This document shows, piece by piece, positions 42,518 to 53,301 of a stretch of 64,000 nucleotides of DNA. Below the pieces are notes generated by a model. That model was not told the origin of the DNA. It made no database searches and saw only the letters and a list, made by a program, of their open reading frames with translations. The stretch lies in NCBI GenBank assembly GCA_920105625.2, contig OV050030.1, positions 69,261,111 to 69,325,110 on the forward strand. Direction: 5' to 3'. The translations under genes were made by a program, and so were the position numbers. Source of the stretch: Clusia tigrina (lineage: Eukaryota; Arthropoda; Insecta; Diptera; Clusiidae). How positions within the stretch are numbered: position 1 is the first letter of the stretch; each line of letters begins with the position of its first letter.

Positions 42518-45325
42518 TTACACGTTTCTGAGAATAGTTTTGAAATTTGAACCGTTGTCGGTTATCAAAACCTTAGGTATGTTGTATCGTGCTATAATTT
42601 CATCAAAGAACGCTTTGGCTACCGTACCTGCTTCCGCATCAGGTATAGCCACGCACGCCATATACTTTGAGAAATCATCTTGGAACGTCAATATGTGCTT
42701 GTTTCCCGAAACTGTCTCAGGTAAAATTCCTACAATATCCATATGAACTTTATCAAATGGTTGTTTTGGTGTGTTAGTTAGCACCATTGGCATCTTTGTT
42801 AGCCTTGAACTTTTGTTGGCCTGGCACTTTGGGCAACTTCTTACATATTTTTTTATGTCTTTGAGCATACCTTTCCATCCGTATACTAGCCTAATTCTGT
42901 CATGGGTTTTCCAGAATCCCTGGTGTCCACCTAGAGGTGAATCGTGGAAACCCTTCAACACAGCCTGGATATCCTTTATATCCTTCAGCCATTCCACACT
43001 ACTGGCTCCTTGTTCATTAGCAGCGTCACCCGTCTTGCTAACATCTCTTGTAGCATCAACTTTATCCTCTTGCATTCTCTCGGCCTTCTCCTTATCTGAC
43101 CGTGCTTTGGACCTCGTTTGCACTACTGATACTTTCTGTGCCTGAGGTACTCTGCTGAGTGCATCGGCATTCAGATTCTTTTTCCCAGGTTTGTATATGA
43201 TTTCAAAATCATACTCAGACATTTTGTGTCTGAACCTGGCTAGCCTAGACGTTTGGTCTTTCAAATTGGCTATGCCTCTCAACGGCTGGTGATCAGTATA
43301 TATCTTAAATGGGCGTCCTAGCAGATATGCCCTAAAAATCTTTGTAGCCCATACTATGGCTAGAAATTCCTTTTCTATTGTGGAGTATCTCTTCTCCGTG
43401 TCGCTAAGCGCTCTGCTTGCGAATGCTATTGGACGGTCATTACCGACTTCCCCTTGCGACAATACTGCCCCTAATGCTTCATTGCTAGCATCAGTGGTCA
43501 ACAAAAAGGTTTGCTCAAAGTCGGGGTACGCCAAAATTGGTGGAGAGCTAATTATTTCTTTTAGCCTCTCGAATGCTTGCTGACATCCCTCTGTCCATTC
43601 GAACTTTGCTTCCTTTCGTAGCAACTTATTCACTGGCAACGCAATTCCGGCTAGTCCTTCCACGAACTTTCTATAATAGTTCACTAGTCCTAGGAATGCT
43701 TGCACTTCTTTTCTATTTCTTGGAACTGCTAAATTCTTAACGCATTCCACCTTCTGCGGGTCAGGCAGTGCTCCTGCCTCCGAGCAACGATGGCCTAAAT
43801 AAACCACCTCTCTTCGCAAAAATTGGCACTTCTCCGTGTTCAATTTCAAATTGTGTTCTCGTAATTTCTGGAGCACCTTGCACAAGCGTTGCGAATGCTG
43901 CTGCAAGTTCTTCCCATAAATTACAATATCATCCAAATACACAAAACAATCTAACCCGTGCAAGCCTGTTAGCACACGGTTCATTAGCCGTTGGAAGGTA
44001 GCCGGTGCTCCTGTTAATCCAAACGGCATTCTATTAAACTCATAATGGCCTAAACCGGTGCTGAACGCGGTTTTCTGCTTATCCTGGGTATCCACCAGAA
44101 CTTGGTGGTAGCCACTCGCTAAATCAAGCGTAGAAAAATATCTACTATGCCCCAATTGATCCAGAATCTCTTCTATCCTTGGTATCGGGAACACCTGCTT
44201 GATAGTGGCGTCGTTCAATTTTCTAAAATCGACGACCATTCTCCACTTCTTTTGTCCCTGAGCACCTCCCTTCTTTGGTACCAAAATTATTGGTGAATTC
44301 CAAGGCGAGATATTCGGTGAAATTATGTTATCTTTTAACATTCCTTCCACTTGCCTATTTACCTCATCTTTGTGAGCTTGTGGCAATCTGTATTGCTTCT
44401 GGTTTATTGGTGGTTGATCCACTCTAGTAGGGATTTCATGCTCTACCTCTGGTGTATATGTCAACTGGTCTCCTTCCAGCAAAAATATGTCATAGAATGA
44501 CGCACAAATGGCTTCTATTGATGCCTTCTCTTCTGAGTTTACGCTTGGGTCTAACTTCAGTGATTCTAGCACTCTCTCCATTCTTTTTCTTATATCTACT
44601 TGCTTAATTTGATTAACCGATCTATAATTCGGTTCTTTAAAATTATCGTAGCTAGTGAACTTAGGCCTAAACTCCTCATCCATCAGATAGTCCCTTTCTG
44701 AGGCGTTGAGTACACAAGCGTACACCTTACCCTTGTCAACGTGCGTTATGGTTTCTCCCATATATACACCGTCCGCTAGCTGCTGCTCGTCCAAAACAAC
44801 AGTCCTAAATTTCGTATTTACATGCATAGTAACTACTCTGGTTGACCTTGCATTTACTACCTCCCTACTATTCTTAACCTTGCTCACGGTTCCTTCCTGC
44901 CATGACATTAATGGAAGAGTAAGGATTCTATTCTTATTATTATCATAGAATGATAACTGTTTCTCGAGCGCATCCAGTATATTGCGTCCCCAAAGATTAT
45001 CGCAGCCAATTATCCCATCAGCCGGGATACCTTTCCTATCCACTTCGACTGCATGCACTCTAAAACTTATACCCTTAACTCTACTGTGCCCTATTATGAG
45101 CGACCCCAATGTCCTAATGCACCCTCCAAACGCTCCGTTAAGCGTTCTTAAGTCCATTTGATTAATGTCTAGCCCCTTCCGTAAAACACTAGATTTTACG
45201 AGGCTAGTGTCCGCCCCTGAATCTACTAATAGCACTAGCTTTCCACTCACCGCCTCCTCGCAGGGCATCTCGATGAAGGCATCACCTATCCTGCTCATAG
45301 CGAAGCAACCTCCTTTTGTTCCCAA
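42518..45325 (-). CDS. Gypsy A Pol: protease, reverse transcriptase, RNase H, integrase N-terminus and core
   Basis: 935 codons. Aspartic protease DSG at residues 35-37 (LLVDSGADTSLV). RT from about 330, with LVPKKGG, FPIPRIEEILDQL, FSTLDLASGYHQV (motif A) and YLDD near 462. RNase H has TTDASNEALGAVLS near 610 and TDHQPL. The integrase zinc region reads HDSPLGGHQGFW then CPKCQ. The core aspartates are in HMDIVGIL (near 862) and TDNGS (near 921). All catalytic residues visible are present, but a frameshift just after the second aspartate cuts off the catalytic glutamate. Makes cDNA and integrates it. Confidence 0.94.
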   Translation of the reverse strand: MGTKGGCFAMSRIGDAFIEMPCEEAVSGKLVLLVDSGADTSLVKSSVLRKGLDINQMDLRTLNGAFGGCIRTLGSLIIGHSRVKGISFRVHAVEVDRKGIPADGIIGCDNLWGRNILDALEKQLSFYDNNKNRILTLPLMSWQEGTVSKVKNSREVVNARSTRVVTMHVNTKFRTVVLDEQQLADGVYMGETITHVDKGKVYACVLNASERDYLMDEEFRPKFTSYDNFKEPNYRSVNQIKQVDIRKRMERVLESLKLDPSVNSEEKASIEAICASFYDIFLLEGDQLTYTPEVEHEIPTRVDQPPINQKQYRLPQAHKDEVNRQVEGMLKDNIISPNISPWNSPIILVPKKGGAQGQKKWRMVVDFRKLNDATIKQVFPIPRIEEILDQLGHSRYFSTLDLASGYHQVLVDTQDKQKTAFSTGLGHYEFNRMPFGLTGAPATFQRLMNRVLTGLHGLDCFVYLDDIVIYGKNLQQHSQRLCKVLQKLREHNLKLNTEKCQFLRREVVYLGHRCSEAGALPDPQKVECVKNLAVPRNRKEVQAFLGLVNYYRKFVEGLAGIALPVNKLLRKEAKFEWTEGCQQAFERLKEIISSPPILAYPDFEQTFLLTTDASNEALGAVLSQGEVGNDRPIAFASRALSDTEKRYSTIEKEFLAIVWATKIFRAYLLGRPFKIYTDHQPLRGIANLKDQTSRLARFRHKMSEYDFEIIYKPGKKNLNADALSRVPQAQKVSVVQTRSKARSDKEKAERMQEDKVDATRDVSKTGDAANEQGASSVEWLKDIKDIQAVLKGFHDSPLGGHQGFWKTHDRIRLVYGWKGMLKDIKKYVRSCPKCQANKSSRLTKMPMVLTNTPKQPFDKVHMDIVGILPETVSGNKHILTFQDDFSKYMACVAIPDAEAGTVAKAFFDEIIARYNIPKVLITDNGSNFKTILRNV

Positions 45326-45410
45326 TATGGACGTGTATCCATTCCCTAACTCTTCGTGATACTGGAGAGCCCCTTGCTCCTCCTTCTCCTGTTCTGTAGT
45401 TCCTACATTA

Positions 45411-47156
45411 CTAGTCCCACGTACTTCCGGCCTTATTATTACTTCCTTTCTTTTGGCTTTCCAGTCTATTGGCCTCGACTGGGCCGCTGGAAGTTTCCCT
45501 GGTTCCTTTGTTGGGATTGTCTATCCCTGCATTCCGCTGCCCGAAATGTTTCTGTCCACATGAGAAACATTTCAACCCCTCTTGGGTGTTGCCTATCCTT
45601 TGCTCACCTCTAGAATTCCAATTTGGTCGCCGCTGACCATTCCCAGTGTAAAAAGGATTTCTTCCTTGGTTAATTCCTTCCGTTAAATTAACTCGGGGAC
45701 TACTGAAGTTACCCCTGCTGTCCCTGAAGGGTGGAACCGGGCGCCTCGTCGCCGGCTGCCTTCTACTTTGATCCCATTTTGTGTCTGCTTGGCACTGTCT
45801 ACTTGCCTCATGACCGTAAGTTTGGCACTCCAAACAGTAGGGCGTGTTTTTGCGTGTAACGCATTCATCCCTTGTATGCCCTGGCTCACGGCAGAACGAA
45901 CATGTGGGTGCCATCTGTGCAAACCCCCTGTACGGATTTCTCTGATTCGCGGCTCTGCTGTCGGAGACACCGGGATTATACGCTCCTCTGTATATGTTTG
46001 GGACGTATTTACTTCCATCTCTGTTCACGACAGCGGCGGTGAACATGTCCTGTCTATTTTCCAACACGTGTACCTCGCCTAACCCAGCCGTACTCCGTTC
46101 CACGAGAACTTGTGCTCTAATCGCTTCCTCTACTAATCCCTCCAGAGATCCTGCCCTGATCCTGCTATTCAGCATATGAATCTTTAGAACGGAGTTGCGG
46201 AGCCCCACCACGAAAGTTGTCAACACCGACTCGTCAACTTCGTGTAATAACGCTGTATCTCCAATGCCATTGTACTTATTCCTGATTATTTCCTGGGCCA
46301 TCATCTGAAGTGACTCTAAACGCCTGTCAAAGGCACGTATGTCTTCACTTGCCAGCTGCTTCCCGATTCTTATTTCTTGGGTTATGTCCTCCAAAGTTCT
46401 CTCCTTCAAATAAGTTCTCCTTATAAGACTGTAAAGCTCGTCCACACTGGCGAATTGCTTTGGCAACACAAGGTTGTACGCGTCTCCAAATAATCTTTGC
46501 TTAACACAGTCGAAGAAATCCTGCAACTCATCAGGGCTTATGCTTCGCTTTGCAAGCTCACAACCTTGAATGAATCTGTTAACTTCTGACCGTAAATCTT
46601 CTGAAGCTGCACCAGTAAACACAGGTACTAGCCTGGCCACTGTTTTTGAAATCTCCTCTATACCCATTCTGCGTATTTTTGTTTTACTTATGACCGGTAA
46701 AACATGAGCGCTATCTTTGTGGGTGGTTCCTAGATTCACTACCGGATCTGAGAGGTAATTGATCAATGACGGACTCGAACTAATTAGTCTTCGATCGTTT
46801 GTTCGTACAGGCGAAATACATTCCACAGTATTGGGCCTGTCCTGTACCGTTACTGCTTCTGGCTCCTTTAGCGGATATCCCTTATTTTTATTAGTTACCG
46901 GACGTTCTGGAGAAAAAGGCTCGACCCCGATTTCAGATGCGCCAAACAAAAATTCCGCTTGCCTTTCTTCATTAAGTACTAATTTTGGCTTTACTATGCG
47001 GCTTATCCCTTCTGGTGTTAAATACTCCGGCCAACGTACTTCCGGAGGCAATGTCAATACTGTCTGCGTAAATCCAGCTGATGCTGATTTTGATCTCTCC
47101 CTATTCAGTGAGGACCTATTGGTCACCCGTCCTCTTTTTAATTCCGCACACTCCAT
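45411..47156 (-). CDS. Gypsy A Gag, main ORF
   Basis: 581 codons. The middle part has a capsid-like helical region (AKRSISPDELQDFFDCVKQR, RRTYLKERTLEDITQEIRIG). CCHC-type clusters follow near residues 410-450 (CSFCREPGHTRDEC, CLECQTYGHEASRQC) and CFSCGQKHFG near 540. Forms the particle and packages RNA. Its ATG lies inside the last codons of the upstream ORF (19-nt overlap). Pol follows 85 nt downstream in a different frame, with no single fused Gag-Pol frame in this copy. Confidence 0.88.
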   Translation of the reverse strand: MECAELKRGRVTNRSSLNRERSKSASAGFTQTVLTLPPEVRWPEYLTPEGISRIVKPKLVLNEERQAEFLFGASEIGVEPFSPERPVTNKNKGYPLKEPEAVTVQDRPNTVECISPVRTNDRRLISSSPSLINYLSDPVVNLGTTHKDSAHVLPVISKTKIRRMGIEEISKTVARLVPVFTGAASEDLRSEVNRFIQGCELAKRSISPDELQDFFDCVKQRLFGDAYNLVLPKQFASVDELYSLIRRTYLKERTLEDITQEIRIGKQLASEDIRAFDRRLESLQMMAQEIIRNKYNGIGDTALLHEVDESVLTTFVVGLRNSVLKIHMLNSRIRAGSLEGLVEEAIRAQVLVERSTAGLGEVHVLENRQDMFTAAVVNRDGSKYVPNIYRGAYNPGVSDSRAANQRNPYRGFAQMAPTCSFCREPGHTRDECVTRKNTPYCLECQTYGHEASRQCQADTKWDQSRRQPATRRPVPPFRDSRGNFSSPRVNLTEGINQGRNPFYTGNGQRRPNWNSRGEQRIGNTQEGLKCFSCGQKHFGQRNAGIDNPNKGTRETSSGPVEANRLESQKKGSNNKAGSTWD

Positions 47157-47794
47157 GCTGCTTCCTCTGTCTCCGTCAATCTCCGAGAAAGTTCCTTTAC
47201 CCTATTCTCGAGATACTCTTTTTGTGCTCTCAAATCTTCTGTTTTCTCATAAGATTTGAACAACTTTTCTTCTGTCCTTTTTTGGATTGCCGTCAAGGCT
47301 TGATCCGCTACTTCTAATGGTGACACAGCGCCTCCGGCGTTCGCCTGCCTCCACAATTCCTGAGCTTCTTCCCTGCTCGTACTCGCTTCGAACTGGTCAA
47401 CTATTTTCCCAGTAAACAGTTTCACCTCTGACTGTATTGATTTCAATCTGTTCCTTATTTCCTCGTCTGGCGAAACCAAACTCACAATCTGTTGTCCTAG
47501 TCCCTCTAATTCAGAACTAAATGTATCTGCCCATTCGTTGATCAGACTATTTATGTAGTCTGCGTAATTTTCCGCAAAATATTTTCCCTTGCCGTACTCA
47601 ACTGCGTGAGGCAACAACAGTCCGTGATTATTGTTGAACTCTCTCCCCAGATTTTGCAACTGTGTTATTCGCTTGCGGTAATACACGTTGTCCTTACGTA
47701 AACTGCCGTCCTTCTTAAAATTACGGACCAGTTCTTCAATCGCTTCGCCAATCTGCTCCTGCCTCAGCAGTAATCGTTGCGCTTCCTTCGTCAT
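47138..47794 (-). CDS. Gypsy A upstream ORF (Gag N-terminal region)
   Basis: 218 codons, beginning MTKEAQRLLLRQEQIGEAIE, strongly helical and charged with likely coiled-coil stretches, ending in a Glu/Arg-rich coil (RVKELSRRLTETEEAAW). The C-terminus overlaps the main Gag ORF by 19 nt in another frame. It is either a natural separate ORF or the N-terminal part of Gag displaced by a frameshift. No enzymatic motif. Confidence 0.75.
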   Translation of the reverse strand: MTKEAQRLLLRQEQIGEAIEELVRNFKKDGSLRKDNVYYRKRITQLQNLGREFNNNHGLLLPHAVEYGKGKYFAENYADYINSLINEWADTFSSELEGLGQQIVSLVSPDEEIRNRLKSIQSEVKLFTGKIVDQFEASTSREEAQELWRQANAGGAVSPLEVADQALTAIQKRTEEKLFKSYEKTEDLRAQKEYLENRVKELSRRLTETEEAAWSVRN

Positions 47795-48654
47795 ATCCCA
47801 AATGCCAGAACAGATGGCGTATCCCTATTACAAATAAAAATCCAATAATTGTTAAAACTTGTTATTAACTTATCCCAATATTTTATTCCATCTTACTTAT
47901 TGATAAATACAAATTTATTTTTAAAAAACATTCCACCGTTAATTCTATGTTTATATTCTTTCTTTACTTATCCTCCATCTCAAGTTTCAAATCCGCTGTC
48001 TAACGGCGTCCATTAAGTCCTTCCATCAGTGCAAATTGGTTCTTGACTTCCGCAGAGATACTCCTTGATTTCCTCTCACCATCTTTAATACTCCCAAAAA
48101 TCCATAGAAAAGGCCATATGTTTGTAAGAACCGAAATTGGATTTACAGGCAAAAGTGTCTTGATTCATTCCCGGAAATTTGAATCCATATTTAAAAATAA
48201 ACCCGTAACGTATGCGCACCGTAATAAAAACATTTATATTCTTCCTAATACCCTAAGCTCATGGTATTTAATTGTGTAAAAAAGTGAAAAAATGTGTATC
48301 CAAATATATCCCTACCGACAAACAAACACAAAACCCCTACAAAAAAAATCCTCACAGCTAGGATGAACATACATAGACCGTCCGATCATAATGACGGTTT
48401 ATGGTTGCCCATACAAAGCTGCGTGCAACAGCGCAATCGCGCATATAGGTTGCGACTTCTTTGACCAGCGCTACGGCGCCTTCAGGGTCGCAGAAGTATC
48501 TACTTATTTTACGCTACTATACACTCTACTCACCATTATTTTTCCCGATGACATCATTTTTTCCACAGTGTCCTTAGATGAGGTCTTTCGAATTCGTTGC
48601 AGGATGCCTCTCTGCTTCAGGGTTCCTTGCCCTGGGATTGCTCCCATAGGTCCT
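47795..48654 (-). other. Gypsy A leader (5' untranslated) region
   Basis: About 860 bp between primer site and the first gag ORF. No ORF of interest. Confidence 0.7.
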
Positions 48655-48671
48655 TTAGACCGGCTGTGCCA
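48655..48671 (-). promoter_or_regulatory. Primer-binding site of Gypsy A
   Basis: Minus-strand TGGCACAGCCGGTCTAA starts three bases after the 5' LTR. It begins TGG, matching a tRNA CCA end; I cannot assign the tRNA. Confidence 0.7.
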
Positions 48672-48674
48672 AAA

Positions 48675-49142
48675 TGTTGGGGTCCTTATCTGCTTGTCAG
48701 CGAGAGACGTCCTCTGGAATGTCCTGTCGCGGTAACCTGTAAACCTACATCACTTTGTTAAATAAGCACTGCACTCTTTTAGGTTTAAAATAACAAGCAC
48801 TTTATTCGTAAAACACTAGTTCTTATATACTATTTACAAAAGAACATTACCGCCTACGTCTTGACTTTTCTGGTGTTCCAGTTTCGCAATTGTTATTTGT
48901 TGTCAGTTGCTCAAGCCAACCGACCTACTCAAAAGTAAAAGTGTCGTCGGTGCATTCTAAATGCCCCTCGTCAGCTTGACTGCGGAACTGTGACACCCTA
49001 AAAGTTTACATCATAATTAGTGCATAAATACTATTCATTTACAATATTTGCACCCTAAAAATATGTGCGTTCTTAATGTATTTATTAGGAGCCGGTGCTG
49101 TGAGTCAACTACGCGTAGGTAGCTTGATTCTAACTCACAACA
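48675..49142 (-). repeat. 5' LTR of Gypsy A (468 bp)
   Basis: Partner of 34757-35236, with the divergent block at about 48,760-48,820. Confidence 0.95.
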
Positions 49143-49240
49143 CTTTCTGGTAAAGGGTATCGTGTCCGTTTTATCCGCGTTTACCTCCAAGCCTGCTAGA
49201 GACGCCCACTGATGAATCGTTTTAACAGAATCGTAGGTAC
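49143..49240 (-). pseudogene. LINE C RT fragment, 5' side of the Gypsy A insertion
   Basis: Minus-strand translation reads HQWASLAGLEVNADKTDTIP, the RT segment just upstream of the part at 34,063-34,756. This shows that one RT was split by Gypsy A. The LINE is 5'-truncated at 49,240, before target duplication TGTTAGAAG. Confidence 0.85.
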
Positions 49241-49249
49241 TGTTAGAAG

Positions 49250-49452
49250 CTAAGACAAATTCAAATTTTAAGTTTAAAAACTTATATATGATATTTCGCA
49301 CAAACGCCTTTTCCAATTTCACTCATTGACTTTTATTATGCGTCTATTTCGCTGGGCTTAAAGCTCGAAACATAAAATTATTTCACTTTAAATCACCATA
49401 TAATTGAGGAGCTACCGAAAAACACATCCGAACTCTCTAGCTTTCGTACAAG
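49250..49452 (-). other. Jockey LINE B 5' end (beyond LINE C insertion)
   Basis: Lies between the LINE C duplication (49241-49249) and the jockey duplication TAGAGAAG (49453-49460). By position this is the start of LINE B, which in jockey elements carries an internal promoter. Assigned by position; no coding content. Confidence 0.6.
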
Positions 49453-50110
<658 letters not shown>

Positions 50111-50161
50111 TATATATATTGTAGCCGTTTAATTATATATTAAATATACGAGTATATACTA

Positions 50162-50970
50162 TTAGACCCGGGCAGACGTTGTCCTGCCACAGACCGCTTT
50201 CTATGTTTCAAGTTATAGTCAAAATTTGTTTTGTTTTTCAGTATTCTTCTATTTAACATCTGTCCCAATGTGGGACAATCAATAAATTGGTTAATTTTAG
50301 CATTAGTAGTTAGAGAAATATATACATATATACTGCATATATATACATACTCGTACTCGTATATACTGCATATATATGCTGCATCAGCAAATGTCAGATC
50401 CCAATGATTGTCGTCTTCCAGCAATTGCAACTCGCGGATTGTATCTTGTATTGAACACTTGTTCATATGTATTGAACACTAGTCCATTGACTGTTCGGAA
50501 AAATACGTAAGACGTTGGTCCTGTTACCAACCACAATCGTAAAAAGCAACATTCACATTGTTTTGGATGTACTGTGTAGAGTCGTCCTAATGTCTTATCT
50601 TTGAATACGCCTGCGATTGTTGGATACGGTTCGCCTTGTTTGCGTGACTCCCATTTCTTACCTGATTTGTTCCAGGTAGTAGTGTGGAACGTCGGTATAT
50701 AATAATGGTTGGGTGCATTGTTATTCTGGGTGGATTTTAACATGAAGCCAAATCAAAATATGAGCTTGAGGCAAGCCGCTCCTTTGCCACTCAACCGAAT
50801 ACATCCAGCAACGTGTGCTACCGATAAGCGAATGCTTTACGATTGAATCCATCAATAATTTTAATTTTTGCTTGAACACACTTGCAGTGGTATCATGACG
50901 ATTGGTTGTTGACCTGGTAATAGCAAAGTTTGTATTTCCTTCCATTTTTAATTAATCATTTTTATGGCGA
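50162..50970 (-). mobile_element. Helitron family B, internally deleted fragment with 3' end
   Basis: Minus strand. Rep piece at 50721-50945 (DRHDTT-type NRHDTTASVFKQKLKLLMDS; the HUH first histidine is replaced: GLPQAHIL). Then 50384-50743 has FKDKTLGRLYTVHPKQCECC and TGPTSYVFFRTVNG, followed by a QLLEDDNHWDL block. After an internal deletion (about 50,380) comes the 3' end. Minus-strand GGCAGGAC-AAC-GTCTGCC forms a hairpin, then the terminus CTAA (50162-50165) before T, fitting the Helitron CTRR rule. Confidence 0.82.
50384..50945 (-). pseudogene. Helitron B Rep and post-Rep coding fragments
   Basis: Two frames (50721-50945 and 50384-50743) overlap by 23 nt. Rep motif HUH is altered to QAH, so nicking activity would be lost even if the frame were intact. 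The second frame has the cysteine-rich segment HPKQCECCFLRLW seen between Rep and helicase in many Helitrons. Confidence 0.82.
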
Positions 50971-51044
50971 AACGTCGAGACAGTTCGATTGACTATCAAC
51001 ATGCGAGTACAATTGCAATAATCCGTCGGCACAACTATATTCTA

Positions 51045-51945
51045 TCAATTGCTTGATGTTGGCAACGGTAAAATAGAACTGCATCCAAACACACAATGCA
51101 TCAAATTTAGAAATAATTTCTGCACCATCGTTAATTCAAAATGTGAATTAATTGAGAGTGTCTTCCCGGCCATACTTACAAATTACTTGAACCGTTGGCT
51201 CAGTGAACGTGCTATTTTAGCAGCGACAAATGTTGATGTTGACGAAATTAACTTTCAGATACAACAGTCGTTAGCAGTCGAACTGATGTCTTGCAAATTA
51301 ATCGACACTGTGGTTGATGAAAACGAAGCAGTCAGTTATCCAACTGAATTTTTAGATTCACTACATATGCCAGGAATGCCACCACACAATCTTCGATTGA
51401 AGATTGGTTCGCCGATAATTCTGCTTCGTAATTTTAACCCACCCAGATTATGCAACGGTACTCGTTGGGACATCAAACGGATCACCGGAAATGCTATTGA
51501 AGCAACAATTTGGATCGGAAAGGGAGAAATCGTTTTGTTGCCACGTATCCCAATGATACCGTCGGAGAGTACTATCCCATTCAATTGGCTGAAACTTTCC
51601 ATTCGTTTGGCATTCGCAGACAATGTCCATTTGTGGCCTGGACTTACCAAATTCATGTTTCTCCCATGACCAATTATACGTTGCATATTCATGTATGGGT
51701 AAACCATCGAATCGATTCATATCGGAAAAAGATGGATTGACAAAAAATTTTCCTCACCAAATAACACTACATTAAATTTAAATTTAATCATCAATCATGC
51801 TGCAAAAATGTATATACGATTTTGTACGAGTATATATTTCTGTAACTACTAAGGCTAAAATGAAACAATTTATTGATTGTCCCACATTGGGACAGTTAAA
51901 TAAAAGAATTCTGAAAAACAAAACGAAGTTTTTCTACCTCTTTTA
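51045..51945 (+). mobile_element. Helitron family B, plus-strand fragment with 3' untranslated part
   Basis: Contains the helicase remnant and, at about 51,830-51,930, about 100 bp that is the inverted copy of about 50,222-50,325. Both contain TTTATTGATTGTCCCACATT and a TGTCCCA-CAT-TGGGACA stem-loop. The terminal hairpin-CTRR end is cut off at about 51,945. Confidence 0.8.
51049..51740 (+). pseudogene. Helitron B helicase C-terminal fragment
   Basis: 51049-51669 encodes the Pif1-type C-terminal part. It has NKYL-type NYLNRWLSERAILAATNVDV, YPTEFLDSLHMPGMPPHNL, GSPIILLRNFNPPRLCNGTR and IPMIPSESTIPFNWLKLSI. After a frame break near 51,590 the motif V/VI region is replaced by another short frame ending at about 51,740. 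Read on the plus strand, it is head-to-head with the fragment to its left. Confidence 0.85.
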
Positions 51946-52417
51946 CTACATATCTATCTATATTACCTAGTACTTTTAAACTTTGGTGCAATTGTCTTCG
52001 ATGCTCCTGGAGTGCTGATGAATTTCTTAACCACAACATAATCTGCTAAGTTGTATGTTCTTGCCTCTTTTCGGTTCTCATCAACCACATTTTTATTGCA
52101 CTCTTGCAATTTCTTTTAATTTATAACTGCTTTGGATGTTAAATAATATAAGTCTTTTGTGTTGCCATTTTCCATACTATCAAGTAAACATTCACCTAAG
52201 AAGTCGGTGACTTTTCCTCTTTGCTTTGAACCAAATAAAAGTTCGCTAGGTGTCATTGCGATACTACTAATGATTATATATCATTGAAAGCTCAATTCCT
52301 GGTAGTATACTATCTAGGCTTGATTGCATTTGAGCAAGACTTCTGTTAATCCGTTCTACCTGTCCATTAACCAGAGGAGACTTCGTCACTATTTTAATGT
52401 GTCGTACATTATTTGTT

Positions 52418-52696
52418 TCAAGGAATGTTGCAGTCTTTTGACGTAAAACTGCTGCCCCTATCGGAAATTATAATTTCTGGACGAATATAAGTGTTGAAGT
52501 AAGATTTAAGCTGACTTAGCACTTCATTCGTATTGGTAGATCTTACTGGATATAGTTTGACGAATTTCGTGAAAGGATCTACTACCAACAAAACATACGA
52601 GTATTTCAATTTTGAGTTAGGTAACGAAACTGGGCCATAGTGATATATGTGAACGATGTCAAATGGTAGATCGCCTTTTGGTATATTATTCAACAA
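52418..52696 (-). pseudogene. Gypsy C integrase core fragment
   Basis: PFDIVHIYHYGPVSLPNSK and YSYVLLVVDPFTKFVKLYPV, then EIIISDRGSSFTS. The first catalytic aspartate (expected HIDH) reads HIYH, while the second (SDRG) is present. The catalytic glutamate region is out of frame. Confidence 0.85.
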
Positions 52697-52816
52697 ACCT
52701 TCCCGTTTTCAAAATTTATTGAGAAAGATATAAATTTCAAGCAGTTGTCTATATAAATATAAATCTTTTCTTTAATTTTTGGGAACCAATACTTCTTGGT
52801 TATAGATTCAAATACA

Positions 52817-53059
52817 TTATAACGACCAGTGTGCCCAAGTCATAGTGATATTTGTGTAATACATGGTTTTCCATAACCGATGGAACATAAAATAGATTTT
52901 TCCTTTAAATTTGCTTTCGGAATTTTCTAAATGTTTGCATATTTTGCGCAAGGACTCGTCCCTATTTTGAATAATCGACAAATTTTGTTCAAATGTGTTC
53001 TCATTTAAAACCAAGATATTGGTTGCGTGGTTCGATGAATCTACATGCTGCATTTTCAT
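52817..53059 (-). pseudogene. Gypsy C RNase H-integrase connecting fragment
   Basis: QNRDESLRKICKHLEN corresponds to the stretch between RNase H and the integrase zinc domain of Gypsy Pol. Short and isolated. Confidence 0.5.
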
Positions 53060-53301
53060 TCCATTTCTATGCTCTAGTGTATAATCATAATCTTTGCAAT
53101 TTTAAAACCCAGCGGGCAATTCGAGGGTTAATTTATTTCTTGTTAAGTGTAAGTGTTAAAGAATTACAGTCTGTGACGATTTAGAATTTAATTCCCTGAA
53201 GGTATATTATAAACCGTTTAAGAGATATCGCTAGAGATTCTAATTCTAAGCTATGATATTTCGCTTCACATTGAGTTGTCGTTTTCGAAAAATAGAAAAA
53301 A

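Larger units (their letters stand above)
34757..49142 (-). mobile_element. Ty3/Gypsy LTR retrotransposon A (with LINE E inserted)
   Basis: Minus-strand element with LTRs at 34757-35236 (3') and 48675-49142 (5'), TG...CA ends, and 4-bp target duplication CTTT (34753-34756 and 49143-49146). Order on the minus strand: 5' LTR, primer site, about 860 bp leader, two overlapping gag ORFs, pol, a long non-coding stretch, polypurine tract, 3' LTR. No envelope ORF is seen. LINE E (36385-40291) sits in the non-coding stretch; without it the element is about 10.5 kb. It is inserted within the RT of LINE C. Confidence 0.95.
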
